DNA of 64,000 nt from Achromobacter xylosoxidans (GCF_002192695.1 NZ_MTLG01000058.1:62001-126000), one strand, 5' to 3'; positions 1 through 9,395 are shown, counted from the first letter of the stretch. Numbers and translations are program-made. The notes: generated by a model from the sequence alone, not told the origin.

Positions 1-57
1 ATCTGCTCAGCGGAAGGCGGCCGGAACCGGAATTTCCTTTTCTTGGTCTGTGAACCT

Positions 58-1398
58 ATGAAGAATCTGCAATTGGCGGGCGTTGCCCGCGCGATGTTCG
101 CCAGCCGGCGCGCATGGTTGTTCGGCGCCGCCATGGCGATGGCCGGTGCGGCGAATGCCGCGGCGGTCGAGATCCAGGTCTGGCACACGCTGACCGACGC
201 AAACAAGGCCGAGTTCGAAAAGCTCGCCAAGCAATACAACAAAGAGCAGGACCAGGTCCGCGTGACGCTGCGCGGCTTCGCCTCGTCCAGCGCGCTGGAA
301 CAGGAAGCCGTCACGGCGGTCAAGGCCAAGAAGGGCCCGAACCTGCTGCAGCTGACCGATAACCACTCGCCTGAAGTCGTCGCCCAGCACAAGGCCGTGC
401 TGCCGCTGTACGAACTGCTGGCCAAGTACCCGATCAAGGACCTGAACTGGTTCGTGCCCGCCACCAGCAGCTTCACGCGTGACAGCAAGGGCCGCCTGCT
501 GGCCTTCCCCTGGATGGCCGAAGTGCCGGTGATGTTCTACAACACCGCCGCCTACAAGAAGGCCGGCCTGGATCCCAACAAGCCCGCGCGCACCTGGACC
601 GCCCTGCAAGGCGAGCTGCTGAAGCTGCGCGACGTGGCCGACATCGACTGCCCCTACGCCTCCAGCGACCAGGTCACGGTCCATCTGGAGAACCTGGCGC
701 CGATCAACAACCAGCAGTTCACCAGCAACAACAACGGGCTGGATGCGGTCACCAAGAAGTCGGCCGCGCCGGCCATGCAGTTCGACACGCTCTACATGCG
801 CCACATCTCGCTGATGGTGAGCTGGAAGCGTTCGCTGCTGTTCATGGCGCATTCGGGCGACAACGCCAGCGACAAGCTGTTCGCCAAGGGCGAATGCGCC
901 GTGCTGACGGCGAACACTGGCGCGTTCGGCCAGTTCCTCAGCACCAAGTCGCTGTCCTTCGGCGTGGCGCCGCTGCCGTACTACGACCAGGTCACCAAGG
1001 ACGGCGGCAAGCCCTTCGTGAGCGGGTCGGCGCTGTGGGCGCTGGAAGGCCATCCCCAAGCCGAGGAAAAGGCCACCGCCCAGTTCCTGGCCTGGCTGTC
1101 CAAGCCCGTCATCGCGGCGGAATGGCATCAGCGCACTGGCTACCTGCCGCTGACCGAGGCCGCTTTCCGCGCCTCGGACGTGTCGTTCTATGACCGCATT
1201 CCGGGCGTCCAGGCGCTGATTGCCTCCATGCGCACCAACCCCACGGCCAACAGCCGCGGCTTCCGCATGGCCAACTACGAGCGCATCGAGCCGGTGTTGA
1301 ACCAGCAGCTCAACGAGGCTTTCGAAGGCAAGGTGCCGCCGGTCGCGGCGCTGAACAACGCCGCCACCCAGGCGCGCAGCATCGCGGCGCAACGCTGA
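58..1398 (+). CDS. ugpB: Glycerol-3-phosphate ABC transporter substrate-binding protein (UgpB-like)
   Basis: A 446-residue periplasmic binding protein of the family-1 extracellular solute-binding group that captures sn-glycerol-3-phosphate for an ABC importer. The N-terminus has a basic segment, a hydrophobic core and an Ala-rich cleavage region around residues 30-40, followed by the VEIQVWHTLTDAN block typical of UgpB; length fits the family. The start at 58 is the first ATG in frame; an in-frame ATG at 94 would also leave a good signal peptide, and neither has a convincing ribosome binding site. A strong terminator follows directly, so the permease and ATPase genes (ugpA, ugpE, ugpC) are not downstream; any partners must lie to the left of the window or elsewhere. 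The ligand is a family-level inference. Confidence 0.88.
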   Translation: MKNLQLAGVARAMFASRRAWLFGAAMAMAGAANAAAVEIQVWHTLTDANKAEFEKLAKQYNKEQDQVRVTLRGFASSSALEQEAVTAVKAKKGPNLLQLTDNHSPEVVAQHKAVLPLYELLAKYPIKDLNWFVPATSSFTRDSKGRLLAFPWMAEVPVMFYNTAAYKKAGLDPNKPARTWTALQGELLKLRDVADIDCPYASSDQVTVHLENLAPINNQQFTSNNNGLDAVTKKSAAPAMQFDTLYMRHISLMVSWKRSLLFMAHSGDNASDKLFAKGECAVLTANTGAFGQFLSTKSLSFGVAPLPYYDQVTKDGGKPFVSGSALWALEGHPQAEEKATAQFLAWLSKPVIAAEWHQRTGYLPLTEAAFRASDVSFYDRIPGVQALIASMRTNPTANSRGFRMANYERIEPVLNQQLNEAFEGKVPPVAALNNAATQARSIAAQR

Positions 1399-1437
1399 TC
1401 CAGGCGGGCGGCGCAAGCGCCGCCACGTTCTGATGCA

Positions 1438-1465
1438 AACCCGGTCTCTGGACCGGGTTTTTTTT
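1438..1465 (+). terminator. Rho-independent terminator after ugpB
   Basis: A perfect 9-bp stem (1438-1446 with 1451-1459) with a TCTG loop is followed by an unbroken T run to 1465. It separates ugpB from the pilus operon. No clear promoter is visible in the remaining bases before 1589. Confidence 0.9.
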
Positions 1466-1588
1466 CGTCCGGCCGCCGCGCGACCAAACCATCCATGCGT
1501 ACATGCCAGTCTGGTGACCCTGGGGCCGCTCATCCACCATGCCTCCCATGCGTATCGATTCCGGTGCGCCCTACGTTCGCGGTGAGGC

Positions 1589-2458
1589 ATGGTTCGTTTC
1601 TTCATTCTGGCGGCAGGGGTGTCCTGCCTGGGGGCCTGCACTGGGGCAGGCAAGAGTCCGGCCGCAACGTCATGGGAAGCCTCGCGGCAGGCTGCCCAAG
1701 GCTTCCGCTTCGACTGGCAGTTGTCCGGCGATCCCGCTGTCGCGCCGATGCAGGTGTTCGACGACGGCAAGGAGACCTGGCTGCAGTTCGCGCCGGGCCA
1801 GCCGCTGCCGGCGATTTTCGGCATAGGCAGCGACGGTGAACGCGCCTTGCCCTACTTGCGGCGCGACCCCTATGTCGTGCTGGCCGGAGGGTGGAGCGGC
1901 CTGCTGTTTCGCGGCGGGCGGCTGACCGCCCGCGCGCAGCGCCTGCCGGCGGTCGCCGATGCCAGAACGGCGGCCGGGGCAGGGGCCAGGCCGCCAGATG
2001 AGCCTGCACCGCTGGCGCCGGTCGCCGCGGCGCAACGCATCGGTCCGGCGCGGCCGGCGGAGTCGGCGCCGCCCGCCATCGGTGCATTGCAGGCCGCCGG
2101 ACCCTTGGCAGGCGCGGCGCCAGCCGTTGGCGGGACAGCGGCGCCGCCATCCGCGCCGACGCTGGTCTACCGCGCGGCGCCGCCGGACGCCACGCTGCGG
2201 GCCGTTCTCGCGCGCTGGGCAGATCTGGCGGGCTGGACCTTCCAGCCGCAGCACTGGGCCGTTGACGTGGACATTCCCCTGTCGGCCACGGCCGAGTTCA
2301 CCGGCGATTTCAAATCGGCCGTGCGCGAACTGCTGGGCGCCACGGAACTCGCCGAAAAGCCGCTGCAGCCATGCTTCTACGGCAATCGTGTGTTGCGCGT
2401 GGTGCCGTTGGCGCAGTCCTGCACGCGCATGGCCGCGCCACAGGGAGCCGCAGCATGA
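1589..2458 (+). CDS. Type IVb pilus lipoprotein with VirB9-like and TcpQ-like domains
   Basis: A 289-residue protein, first gene of the pilus operon. Residues 1-17 form a lipoprotein signal with lipobox LGAC. Residues about 40-110 read VFDDGKETWLQFAP, then LPAIFGI, then DGERALPYLRRDPYVVL, which resembles the C-terminal domain of VirB9/TrbG (CagX family), an outer-membrane core protein of type IV secretion systems. A long Pro/Ala linker (about 115-195) leads to a C-terminal domain (about 200-280) resembling TcpQ/PilL C-termini, which help seat the pilus secretin. Its place just before the secretin gene, with an ATGA overlap, fits an outer-membrane accessory role. Start chosen at the ATG preceded by GGTGAGG. 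The domain calls are by eye; the exact family name is uncertain. Confidence 0.72.
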   Translation: MVRFFILAAGVSCLGACTGAGKSPAATSWEASRQAAQGFRFDWQLSGDPAVAPMQVFDDGKETWLQFAPGQPLPAIFGIGSDGERALPYLRRDPYVVLAGGWSGLLFRGGRLTARAQRLPAVADARTAAGAGARPPDEPAPLAPVAAAQRIGPARPAESAPPAIGALQAAGPLAGAAPAVGGTAAPPSAPTLVYRAAPPDATLRAVLARWADLAGWTFQPQHWAVDVDIPLSATAEFTGDFKSAVRELLGATELAEKPLQPCFYGNRVLRVVPLAQSCTRMAAPQGAAA

Positions 2459-4041
2459 TGCGCAGACTGTTCTTGTTCGTGGCCGCCTGCGGGGTCTTGG
2501 GCGGCTGCGGCGTGTCGCAGCAGGTTGCCGATCAGCGTCGTGCCGCGTACACGCGGCAGGCCAAGGTGGCCGACATTCATCAGGCTTTCACCGAGGGGCT
2601 GTCGGACCGCGCCGCGCGCGTCGCCGCCCAGGACGTCGCCGCGCCGTGGCTTGCCGGCAAGCCGCAACCGCTGGCGCGAGAGGTGGCGCTGCCGCCCGCA
2701 CTGCGCGAAAACGTGCGGACCACCCTGATACTGGCCGACGACGCCGACCTGCCGGCGCTGGCCCAGCGCCTGACCGCGGCCACCGGTATCGCCGTGCGCG
2801 TGCGGCCGGATGCCTTGCTGCCGCTGGAAATGTTCCTGCCCCGGCTGGCCGTCAACGGCGCCTTATCCGTTCCGGCCCCGGCCAGCCTGGAGATCCGCGC
2901 GGGCGCGCAGCCCCTGGCCGACTTGCTGGACACGCTGGCCGCGCGTTTCTCGGTGCATTGGCGCTACGAACACAACGCGCTCGAGTTCTACCGCACCGAG
3001 ACCCGTGTGTTCGATTTGCGCGCCTTGTCGCTGACCAGCAAAGTGGACGTGCGCCTAGGCCGCGAAGGCAGTCCGGAGGGCGAGGGCTTTGAAAGCACCT
3101 CCAACACATCCTTGTCGGCGGGGCAGCACGACGCGATGGCCGTCCTGCGCGCCAACATCGCGCCGTTCCTGACGCGTTCCGGCGTGGTCGCCGAAGCGGT
3201 CGAAGGCGCCACTTCGATCGTCGTCACGGATACGCCCGAGGCGCTGGAGCGCGTCGCCCGCTACCTCGAGCGCGAGAACAAGGCGCTGACCCGCCGGGTG
3301 CGGCTGGTGTTCGAGGAAATCACGGTCGTCGCCAACGACGCCGTTTCAGGCGGCATCGACTGGAACATCGTCTACGCGGCGGCGGGAGCGGCGGCGCGGC
3401 TGGCGCTGCCCGGCGCCGGATCGGGCGGGGGCAGCCTGGACGCTTCCGTGGCCAGGGGGCCATTCCAAGGCTCGCAGGCCATCATCTCCGCGCTCAGCAC
3501 GATGGGCGCCGTCGTGCGGCATAACAAGGTTCCCATCCTGACCTTGAACCGTCGTCCGGTGACCCACGCGGTAAGAACTACGTTCAGCTACATCGACCGG
3601 GTGCAGAGCACTGCAGTCCCCGGCACGACGGCGGGAGGCGTCAACGGTACGCTGCCCGCGGTGTCCATCAGCCAAAAGGAAGAAACGGTAGGTTCGTTCC
3701 TGACGCTGTTGCCGGACATCCAGGAGGACGGTCAGATCCTGTTGTCGCTTGCCTATGACAACGCGGTCGCCCAACCCTTGAAGACCATCACGTTCGGCGA
3801 ACGCGGCAACCAGGTGCAGGTCCAACAGGTCACGATCGATGGCAACGGCACGGTGCAGCAGGTCGAGTTGCGTCCCGGCCAGCCCATCATCGTTTCCGGT
3901 TTCGACCGCAGCCAGGAACAGCATGACCGCCAACGGCTCGCGCCGGGGCTGCCGCTCATCGCGGGCGGCCTGGACAGCGCCGCCTCGGAACGCACGACGA
4001 CCCTGGTGCTGGTGACCGCCCAGGTCGAGGAAGGGTACTAG
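2455..4041 (+). CDS. pilN: Type IVb pilus secretin PilN
   Basis: A 528-residue outer-membrane secretin lipoprotein, the channel through which the pilus leaves the cell. A signal with lipobox LGGC ends at about residue 18. Residues 60-170 carry small N-domain folds (ADLPALAQRLTAATGIAVRV and ADLLDTLAARFSVHW), followed by an N1-type repeat (residues about 200-280, TSIVVTDTPEALERVARYLE) and the C-terminal secretin domain with VGSFLTLLPDIQEDGQILL. The length and lipoprotein nature match R64 PilN rather than PilQ secretins of type IVa pili. Start chosen at the first of two tandem ATG codons, which overlaps the preceding stop as ATGA, indicating translational coupling. Two bases separate it from pilO. 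Confidence 0.88.
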   Translation: MMRRLFLFVAACGVLGGCGVSQQVADQRRAAYTRQAKVADIHQAFTEGLSDRAARVAAQDVAAPWLAGKPQPLAREVALPPALRENVRTTLILADDADLPALAQRLTAATGIAVRVRPDALLPLEMFLPRLAVNGALSVPAPASLEIRAGAQPLADLLDTLAARFSVHWRYEHNALEFYRTETRVFDLRALSLTSKVDVRLGREGSPEGEGFESTSNTSLSAGQHDAMAVLRANIAPFLTRSGVVAEAVEGATSIVVTDTPEALERVARYLERENKALTRRVRLVFEEITVVANDAVSGGIDWNIVYAAAGAAARLALPGAGSGGGSLDASVARGPFQGSQAIISALSTMGAVVRHNKVPILTLNRRPVTHAVRTTFSYIDRVQSTAVPGTTAGGVNGTLPAVSISQKEETVGSFLTLLPDIQEDGQILLSLAYDNAVAQPLKTITFGERGNQVQVQQVTIDGNGTVQQVELRPGQPIIVSGFDRSQEQHDRQRLAPGLPLIAGGLDSAASERTTTLVLVTAQVEEGY

Positions 4042-4043
4042 GC

Positions 4044-5366
4044 ATGGAACGCCTTCCTCCCACCTTGTTGCTCGACGTCCCCGACACGGGCCGCACCTTG
4101 GCCTTCGGTCTGCGCTGGTTCGCCCTGATCGGCTCCAACATTCCCGCGCTGGCCCGCTCGCGAGGGCGCCGCTTGCGGGCCAGCCACTATGTCGTGGGCG
4201 GGGCGCCGGCCATGGTGGCCGGTTATGGCCGCATGCGCCCATCTTGGCGCGGCGGCGCGCGGGCGGGGCGGAGCAGGCATGCGCACATCCAGGCCGCGGC
4301 CCAGCTGTACGCCCTGTTGTACCCGGATGGAGGCTACAGCCTGATCCGCTTGCCCAGCGGTGGCCACTGGCTGGTGGCGGCGCAGCGCGGCACCGTGCTG
4401 TCGCAGGCGGACAGGGTGTACGCCACGCTCGACGAGGCCTTGCGCGAGCAGGCGCTGTTGCGCGCCCAGCGGCCCGCATTGCCGGCGCAGGCCGCCGATG
4501 AAGCCTGGGCCTTGCTCATGCAGGCGGCGGACCCGGCTGCCCGCCTGGTCGGGCTGTCCTCGCGCTGGGCCGAACTGCCGCTCGCATTCCGTTTGTTTCT
4601 GGCCTGCGCGGGGCTTGCCGCCATTGCTCCACCGCTATGGGAGCGCGTGATTGCGCCATGGTCGGGCCGCGACTCGTCCAGTTATGCCGGTCCGGAAGAT
4701 ATTTCCTCGCAGCCGGATCCGTATCTGACCCTGCTGCGAAACACGGTGGTCCACGCCCCTGCCGAGGTCACCCGCTTGCTGGACGGCTTGGGCAGGCTGC
4801 CCATACAAGTGCGCGGCTGGGCGCTGAGCCGCGCGCGCTGCCTGGCCGTGGAGCAGGCCTGGAATTGCTCGGCGGTCTATGTCCGTGCTCATCCGCTGGC
4901 CGCCAACGATGTTCTGCACGCGCTGCGGCCCACCGGCTGGCAGGTGACATTCCAGCCGCTGGAAGAAGCCACGCTGTCATGGCGCATGGGCTCCTCGCCG
5001 GTGGGGCTGGCGGACCTGGTCCTGCCCACTGCGCTGCAAGTCGACACCGGGCTGGTCGCCGCGTTGCAGCGCATGCGGGCGGCTTTTACTTCCGTGATCC
5101 TTGCGTCGGCGTTGCCGCTGTCCTTGCCGCCACAACCTCAGCCCGCCGCCGGCCACACGGGCGCCACGATTGCGGCCCGGCCTGCCATCCGCAGCCGCGC
5201 CATTACTTTGCGGGGGCCGTTGCGTTCCTTCGCGTTGCTGGACGGCGCCGTTGCGGCGGCCAGATGGTCCCGCCTGTCGCTGGACCTCCAGGCGCTAGCC
5301 AGGCCCACGCTGGTTTCCAGCACGCTGGTCGCCGAATTACAGGGAGAACTTTATGAACAGGAATAG
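4044..5366 (+). CDS. pilO: Type IVb pilus biogenesis protein PilO
   Basis: A 440-residue protein in the PilO slot of R64-type operons (between secretin and PilP). The first 170 residues are soluble and cytoplasmic in character. One strong hydrophobic segment follows (about 175-195, LAFRLFLACAGLAAIAPPLW), and the remaining 240 residues would be periplasmic. Such proteins bridge the cytoplasmic ATPase/platform and the periplasmic ring around the secretin. Sequence is poorly conserved in this family, so the call rests on topology, size and gene order. It overlaps pilP by 14 bases. Confidence 0.72.
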   Translation: MERLPPTLLLDVPDTGRTLAFGLRWFALIGSNIPALARSRGRRLRASHYVVGGAPAMVAGYGRMRPSWRGGARAGRSRHAHIQAAAQLYALLYPDGGYSLIRLPSGGHWLVAAQRGTVLSQADRVYATLDEALREQALLRAQRPALPAQAADEAWALLMQAADPAARLVGLSSRWAELPLAFRLFLACAGLAAIAPPLWERVIAPWSGRDSSSYAGPEDISSQPDPYLTLLRNTVVHAPAEVTRLLDGLGRLPIQVRGWALSRARCLAVEQAWNCSAVYVRAHPLAANDVLHALRPTGWQVTFQPLEEATLSWRMGSSPVGLADLVLPTALQVDTGLVAALQRMRAAFTSVILASALPLSLPPQPQPAAGHTGATIAARPAIRSRAITLRGPLRSFALLDGAVAAARWSRLSLDLQALARPTLVSSTLVAELQGELYEQE

Positions 5367-5850
5367 GGGCGCCGTTGCGCATTCGAATGCCGCGGCAGGA
5401 TTCATCGGGCGTCTGCTCTTGTCGGCCGCCTTGGTGCCGGCCGCTCATGGTCAACCGTCACTGCAAAGCGCCGAGGAGCCGCGGCCCTGGCCAGAGACGG
5501 AAACCGTGCGCGCCTTGCTGCGCGTGGACGCCGCGGCCGCCTTGGCGGACTGCCGGGTCCCGGGTCTGTGCCGTCCGGGACCCGAGCCCGTGACACAGGC
5601 TGCGCCGCCCGCCAGGGCATCCGACGATATCCGGGTGATGGCCATCTTCGGCCTCGCGCGGCGCTTGAGCGCCGACATTGCCGTCAATGGCGCCGTACTC
5701 CGCTATCAGGCGGGCAGGGGTGAACCCGTCGCGGGGGGCGCCGACGCCCGCGCCTACCAGTTGCTGGCTATCGACGACAGTTGCGTGAGGCTGCGTCGCG
5801 GCGATACCGAACGCATCGCCTGCGTCGACGCGGGCAGGGGCCAGCCATGA
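5353..5850 (+). CDS. pilP: Type IVb pilus biogenesis protein PilP
   Basis: A 165-residue secreted protein. A signal peptide covers residues about 18-34 (GRLLLSAALVPAAHG). The rest is a small periplasmic domain with ASDDIRVMAIFGLARRLSADIAV at residues 90-112 and two cysteines near the C-terminus (CVRLRRGDTERIAC) that could form a disulfide. In R64-type systems PilP sits between PilO and the ATPase PilQ and is thought to link the inner-membrane complex to the secretin. Family identity is supported by order and by the ...VLRY... SCVRL layout; the sequence alone is weakly diagnostic. ATGA overlap with pilQ. Confidence 0.72.
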   Translation: MNRNRGAVAHSNAAAGFIGRLLLSAALVPAAHGQPSLQSAEEPRPWPETETVRALLRVDAAAALADCRVPGLCRPGPEPVTQAAPPARASDDIRVMAIFGLARRLSADIAVNGAVLRYQAGRGEPVAGGADARAYQLLAIDDSCVRLRRGDTERIACVDAGRGQP

Positions 5851-7583
5851 CTGTGCATGCTTTGCAGCCCGTCGCGGCGCATCCCGCTGTGGAGGCCTGG
5901 GAACCGCCCCAGCTCCGGACACCCGAAGACGTCGCCCGCTTGCACCCCGCATTCGTGCGGGCGCTCGGACGCGATTTCGATCTTGCAGCGCTCGCCGGCA
6001 GGTTGTGTCCCGTGCTGCTCGAAAGCGGCGAGGTCGCCGTGTTCGCGGTAAAGGACTACACGCTGGGCGACCAGATCGACGAAGTCGAGCGCATGGTGCA
6101 GGCGCAGGGTTACCGGCTGGCGCAAGTGCCGCGCTACCAATTGCCCGCGCCGCTGCTGCTGATGATCGCCCGCGGGCAGTTGGCGGCGCCTGGGCTGGCC
6201 GGCCGCGGCAAGGATCGACGGGAGGAGCGTGCCTCGGCCCTGGCCGCGCTGTTCCTGGACATCGTGCGCTGGGGCGTGGGCCAGGGGGCGAGCGACGTGC
6301 ACATCAACGTCAACCGTCGGCGTGAATCCTGCGAGATCCGCTACACCATCGGCGGGGAATACGTCGGCACGGAACGCTTTGCAGGCCTGTCCAACGCGAC
6401 GCTGCTGGAGGTCCTGGCGGTGGCCTGGATGGATGTCAGAGGCGGCAACGGCGCGGTGTTCGACCCGGCGCTGGAGCAGCAAGGACGCATCGGGCTGGAC
6501 ATCGATGGCGTATCCATCGTGCTGCGCTGGGCTTCGCTGGCCACCGATGCCGGGCCTTCCGTCTGCCTGCGCATCTTGCGGTTGGACGCGACCGCCAACG
6601 CCGATCTGCTCGCATTGGGTTATCTGCCCGCGCAGGTCGAAACCCTTGCCCGGGCGCGCGAGCGCGAAGGCGGGGCCATCGTGTTGGCGGGCGTGGTCGG
6701 TTCCGGCAAATCGACCACCATCGCGACGCTGATGCGCGGTATCGCTCCCACTCGCAAGGCCATCACCCTGGAAGATCCGGTCGAGTACATCATCGACAAT
6801 GCCTTGCAGAACACGCTGGGCGGCGCTCTGGCTGAATCGGCCTGGCCGGCGTTCGATGCCAAGCTCAAGACCATCAAGCGCTCGGCGATGAACGATCTGC
6901 TCATCGGCGAGATCCGGGACATTGATACCGGCCGCGCGTTCATGGACCTGGCCGGTTCTGGCGTCAGCCTGTACACCACCACCCACGCCGCTGGCGCCGT
7001 GCTGATACCCGAACGCCTGGCGTCGGACGCGATCGGCGTGTCGCGCGATTTTCTGGCCACGCCCGGCATACTCAAGCTCCTGGTCTACCAGACCTTGCTG
7101 CCGCGCCTGTGCAGCCATTGCTCGCTGCCCGTGGACAGTCTTTGGTCCAGATCCGCCGGCGGCGGCAAGCGCCCTGATTGGCGGGCATGGTTGAAGCGGA
7201 TGCAGCAAGAGTTCCTGCTGGACTCCACCACGCTCAGGGTCAGGAATGCCGCGGGTTGCAGCGCTTGCAGGCGTGCGCAATTGCCTGAATTGAACGGCAT
7301 CGCAGGCCGCAGCGTGGCGGCTGAAATGCTCGAACCCGAGCGCGTCGAGGGCTTTCTCGAGCGCGTGCGTGCGCGCGATAACGTGGGGCTCAAGCGCCAG
7401 GCCGAGGCCGCCGGACCCGTTGCCTGGCGCAGCGATGCCACGCGCGGCGCGCTGGCGCGGGACTGCGCCCTGTACAAGGTCAGCCGCGGAGAAGTCGATC
7501 CCCGCGCGTTGCTGCGCCGCTTCGATGTTCCCGCGGCCTTGCCCATGCCTGGCGCGCGATCCGCCGGGGGTAGCCATGGCTAG
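5847..7583 (+). CDS. pilQ: Type IVb pilus assembly ATPase PilQ (GspE family)
   Basis: A 578-residue secretion ATPase that powers pilin polymerisation from the cytoplasmic side of the inner membrane. Walker A is GVVGSGKSTT (about residues 281-290; the family usually has GPTGSGKST), the Asp box is ITLEDPVEYI (about 304), Walker B is LLIGEIRD (about 350) and the His box is TTTHAAGA (about 375). Two CxxC pairs (CSHC about 421, CSAC about 470) form the zinc site seen in GspE/PilB ATPases. Start at the ATG overlapping the pilP stop (ATGA). No second, PilT-type retraction ATPase is present in the operon, as is usual for type IVb systems of this kind. Confidence 0.9.
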   Translation: MTVHALQPVAAHPAVEAWEPPQLRTPEDVARLHPAFVRALGRDFDLAALAGRLCPVLLESGEVAVFAVKDYTLGDQIDEVERMVQAQGYRLAQVPRYQLPAPLLLMIARGQLAAPGLAGRGKDRREERASALAALFLDIVRWGVGQGASDVHINVNRRRESCEIRYTIGGEYVGTERFAGLSNATLLEVLAVAWMDVRGGNGAVFDPALEQQGRIGLDIDGVSIVLRWASLATDAGPSVCLRILRLDATANADLLALGYLPAQVETLARAREREGGAIVLAGVVGSGKSTTIATLMRGIAPTRKAITLEDPVEYIIDNALQNTLGGALAESAWPAFDAKLKTIKRSAMNDLLIGEIRDIDTGRAFMDLAGSGVSLYTTTHAAGAVLIPERLASDAIGVSRDFLATPGILKLLVYQTLLPRLCSHCSLPVDSLWSRSAGGGKRPDWRAWLKRMQQEFLLDSTTLRVRNAAGCSACRRAQLPELNGIAGRSVAAEMLEPERVEGFLERVRARDNVGLKRQAEAAGPVAWRSDATRGALARDCALYKVSRGEVDPRALLRRFDVPAALPMPGARSAGGSHG

Positions 7584-8712
7584 GCCGTTGCCACTGCGCA
7601 CTTACTGGAGCGCGCCCTCCGGTCGATCCCTGTTGCTGCGCCTGGACGCATTGCGCTTTCGGGCGGGACGCGCGGACTACTACGAGTATCTGGCGGACCT
7701 TGTTGAAGGAACGCAAGGCCGCAAGAACCTGCGCGACGTCTTCGAGGACGACGCGCGCCGTCATGGCGAGGATACCGTGCGCGGCCGGCTGTCGAGGCAT
7801 TGGGCGGCCATGTATCTGGACGCCGGCGGCGATCTGGGCGCGGCCTGGGCGGACACGCTGCCCTCCAGCGAATGCCTGCTGCTCAGCTGCGTGCAGGAAG
7901 AGGGCGGCGATCTGCCCGCCGCGTTGCGCGATGTGGCGCGGGCCGTTCGGTTGGCGTCGGATGCGTGGCTGGCGCTGGTTTCGGCGGCGATGGCCGGCGT
8001 CGCGGCGGCGGCCGTCGCATTCGCCTTGCTGTGTGCCATCCCCTTTTTCAGTGTCCCGCGCTTGCAGCAGGTGTTCCAGGCCGTGCCGGTGGAAGACTAC
8101 GGCCGCCTGACCCGTGCGCTGTTTGCGCTGGCCCAGGGCCTGAGGCAATGGCTGGCCCTGTGGCTGGTATTGCTGCTGGGCCTGGCCTTGTTGAGCCTGT
8201 GGTCGCTGCCCCGTTACATCGGAGCCTTGCGGCCGCGGCTGGACCACTGGCTGCTGTGGCGGCTCTACCGGGATTTCCACGCCATCCGCTTTCTTGCGCT
8301 GCTGGCCGTGCTGGTCAGGCAGCATGGCGCGGCCGACACCCGCCTGCGGCGCGCGCTGGCCGTGCAGGCCCGGGATGCGGCGGCCTGGATGCATGCGCAT
8401 CTGCAGGACATGCTGGGGCGGATAGACGGTGGCCAGACCGGCCCGGAGATCTTCGGCACAGGCCTGCTCGATGCGGACACCTGGTGGTACATGGCCGACA
8501 TGATGGATGCCCTGGGCATGGAGGCCGGACTTGCGCAGGCGCGGCTGCGCATCGAGTCGCGCCTGCTGGCGCGGGTGCGTCGGCAGGCATCGGCGTTGCG
8601 CTGGTCGCTGCTGCTCTCATCCCTGGCCGCCGTGCTGGGCATCACGCTTTGGCACTACGGCGTGATCGACGAATTGCGCCATGCCCTGACCAATTTCTAC
8701 GCCAGCCAATAG
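7576..8712 (+). CDS. pilR: Type IVb pilus inner-membrane platform protein PilR (GspF family)
   Basis: A 378-residue polytopic inner-membrane protein of the GspF/PilC family. Two cytoplasmic helical domains (about 20-120 and 230-335) are separated by a membrane pair (about 133-155 and 185-212), with a final membrane segment near the C-terminus (about 345-365, WSLLLSSLAAVLGITLW). It anchors the PilQ ATPase and couples ATP hydrolysis to pilin insertion. The ATG chosen overlaps the pilQ end by eight bases. Shorter than many GspF proteins but close to R64 PilR. Confidence 0.87.
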   Translation: MARPLPLRTYWSAPSGRSLLLRLDALRFRAGRADYYEYLADLVEGTQGRKNLRDVFEDDARRHGEDTVRGRLSRHWAAMYLDAGGDLGAAWADTLPSSECLLLSCVQEEGGDLPAALRDVARAVRLASDAWLALVSAAMAGVAAAAVAFALLCAIPFFSVPRLQQVFQAVPVEDYGRLTRALFALAQGLRQWLALWLVLLLGLALLSLWSLPRYIGALRPRLDHWLLWRLYRDFHAIRFLALLAVLVRQHGAADTRLRRALAVQARDAAAWMHAHLQDMLGRIDGGQTGPEIFGTGLLDADTWWYMADMMDALGMEAGLAQARLRIESRLLARVRRQASALRWSLLLSSLAAVLGITLWHYGVIDELRHALTNFYASQ

Positions 8713-8774
8713 TGGCTATGTCAGGCAAGCGGCGCTTGGCAGCCCGCTCGCCTTATCTCACGAGGAAAGCAACC

Positions 8775-9395
8775 ATGCTCCATGTTCATGCAGTCCCATT
8801 CCGCGCAAGCCGGCAGCTCGGCTTTTCGTTGATGGAAGTGTCCATCGTCACCGCCATCGTTCTGTTGATCGCGATCGTCGGCATTCCGGCCATCGGCGCC
8901 TACGTGGTTGAGAACAAGGTTCCCAAGGTGGGCGAGGAATTGCAGCGTTTCATCGCCAGCATGAAGACCAATGCGCAAGGCGGCGGGATCACGCCCTACG
9001 CCGGCCTGGACACAGGCGCCATGGCCAATGCCCTGCGGGAATCCAGCGTCCTGGCCGTCGACGGGACTGGGGGCGCGGCGCGCATCGCCCATGGCCTGGG
9101 CGGCAGCGGTGTCGGAGGCAACGGGGTGGTCGAGGTCGCGGCCGCCTCGTTCGGCAGCGCGGGGCAGGGTTCGGCATTCTCCATCAAGCTGAGCAATGTC
9201 AGCCAGGCCGCATGTCCGTCGCTGGCCTCGGTGCTGCAGCGGATGTCGGAGACCATCTCGATCGGTGGCGCGGGAGGCGGCCTCAGGATCGTGAAGGACG
9301 CGTTCGCAACGCCCAGCGTGCCTTACCGCGCGGCCTTGGCCCAGGCCCAGTGCAGTCCGGGCGACGTCAACACCTTCCTATTCGTCGCAAAATGA
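8775..9395 (+). CDS. pilS: Type IVb major pilin PilS
   Basis: A 206-residue prepilin. A 16-residue leader ends RQLG, followed by mature FSLMEVSIVTAIVLLIAIVG with Glu at +5 and a long hydrophobic helix, the hallmark of class III/IV pilins. Two cysteines (CPSL about 150 and CSPG near the C-terminus) likely form the pilin disulfide loop. The start at 8775 is preceded by GAGGAAAG; an in-frame ATG at 8718 would give an unusually long leader and lacks such a site. It follows pilR after 62 bases, the largest gap in the operon, and its own ribosome binding site fits a need for high expression. A prepilin peptidase is needed but not encoded here. Confidence 0.9.
   Translation: MLHVHAVPFRASRQLGFSLMEVSIVTAIVLLIAIVGIPAIGAYVVENKVPKVGEELQRFIASMKTNAQGGGITPYAGLDTGAMANALRESSVLAVDGTGGAARIAHGLGGSGVGGNGVVEVAAASFGSAGQGSAFSIKLSNVSQAACPSLASVLQRMSETISIGGAGGGLRIVKDAFATPSVPYRAALAQAQCSPGDVNTFLFVAK

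Noticed and set aside
7-1824. Minus-strand frame of about 600 codons opposite ugpB
   Set aside because: Overlaps ugpB and a clear plus-strand terminator; composition is typical of a GC-rich shadow.
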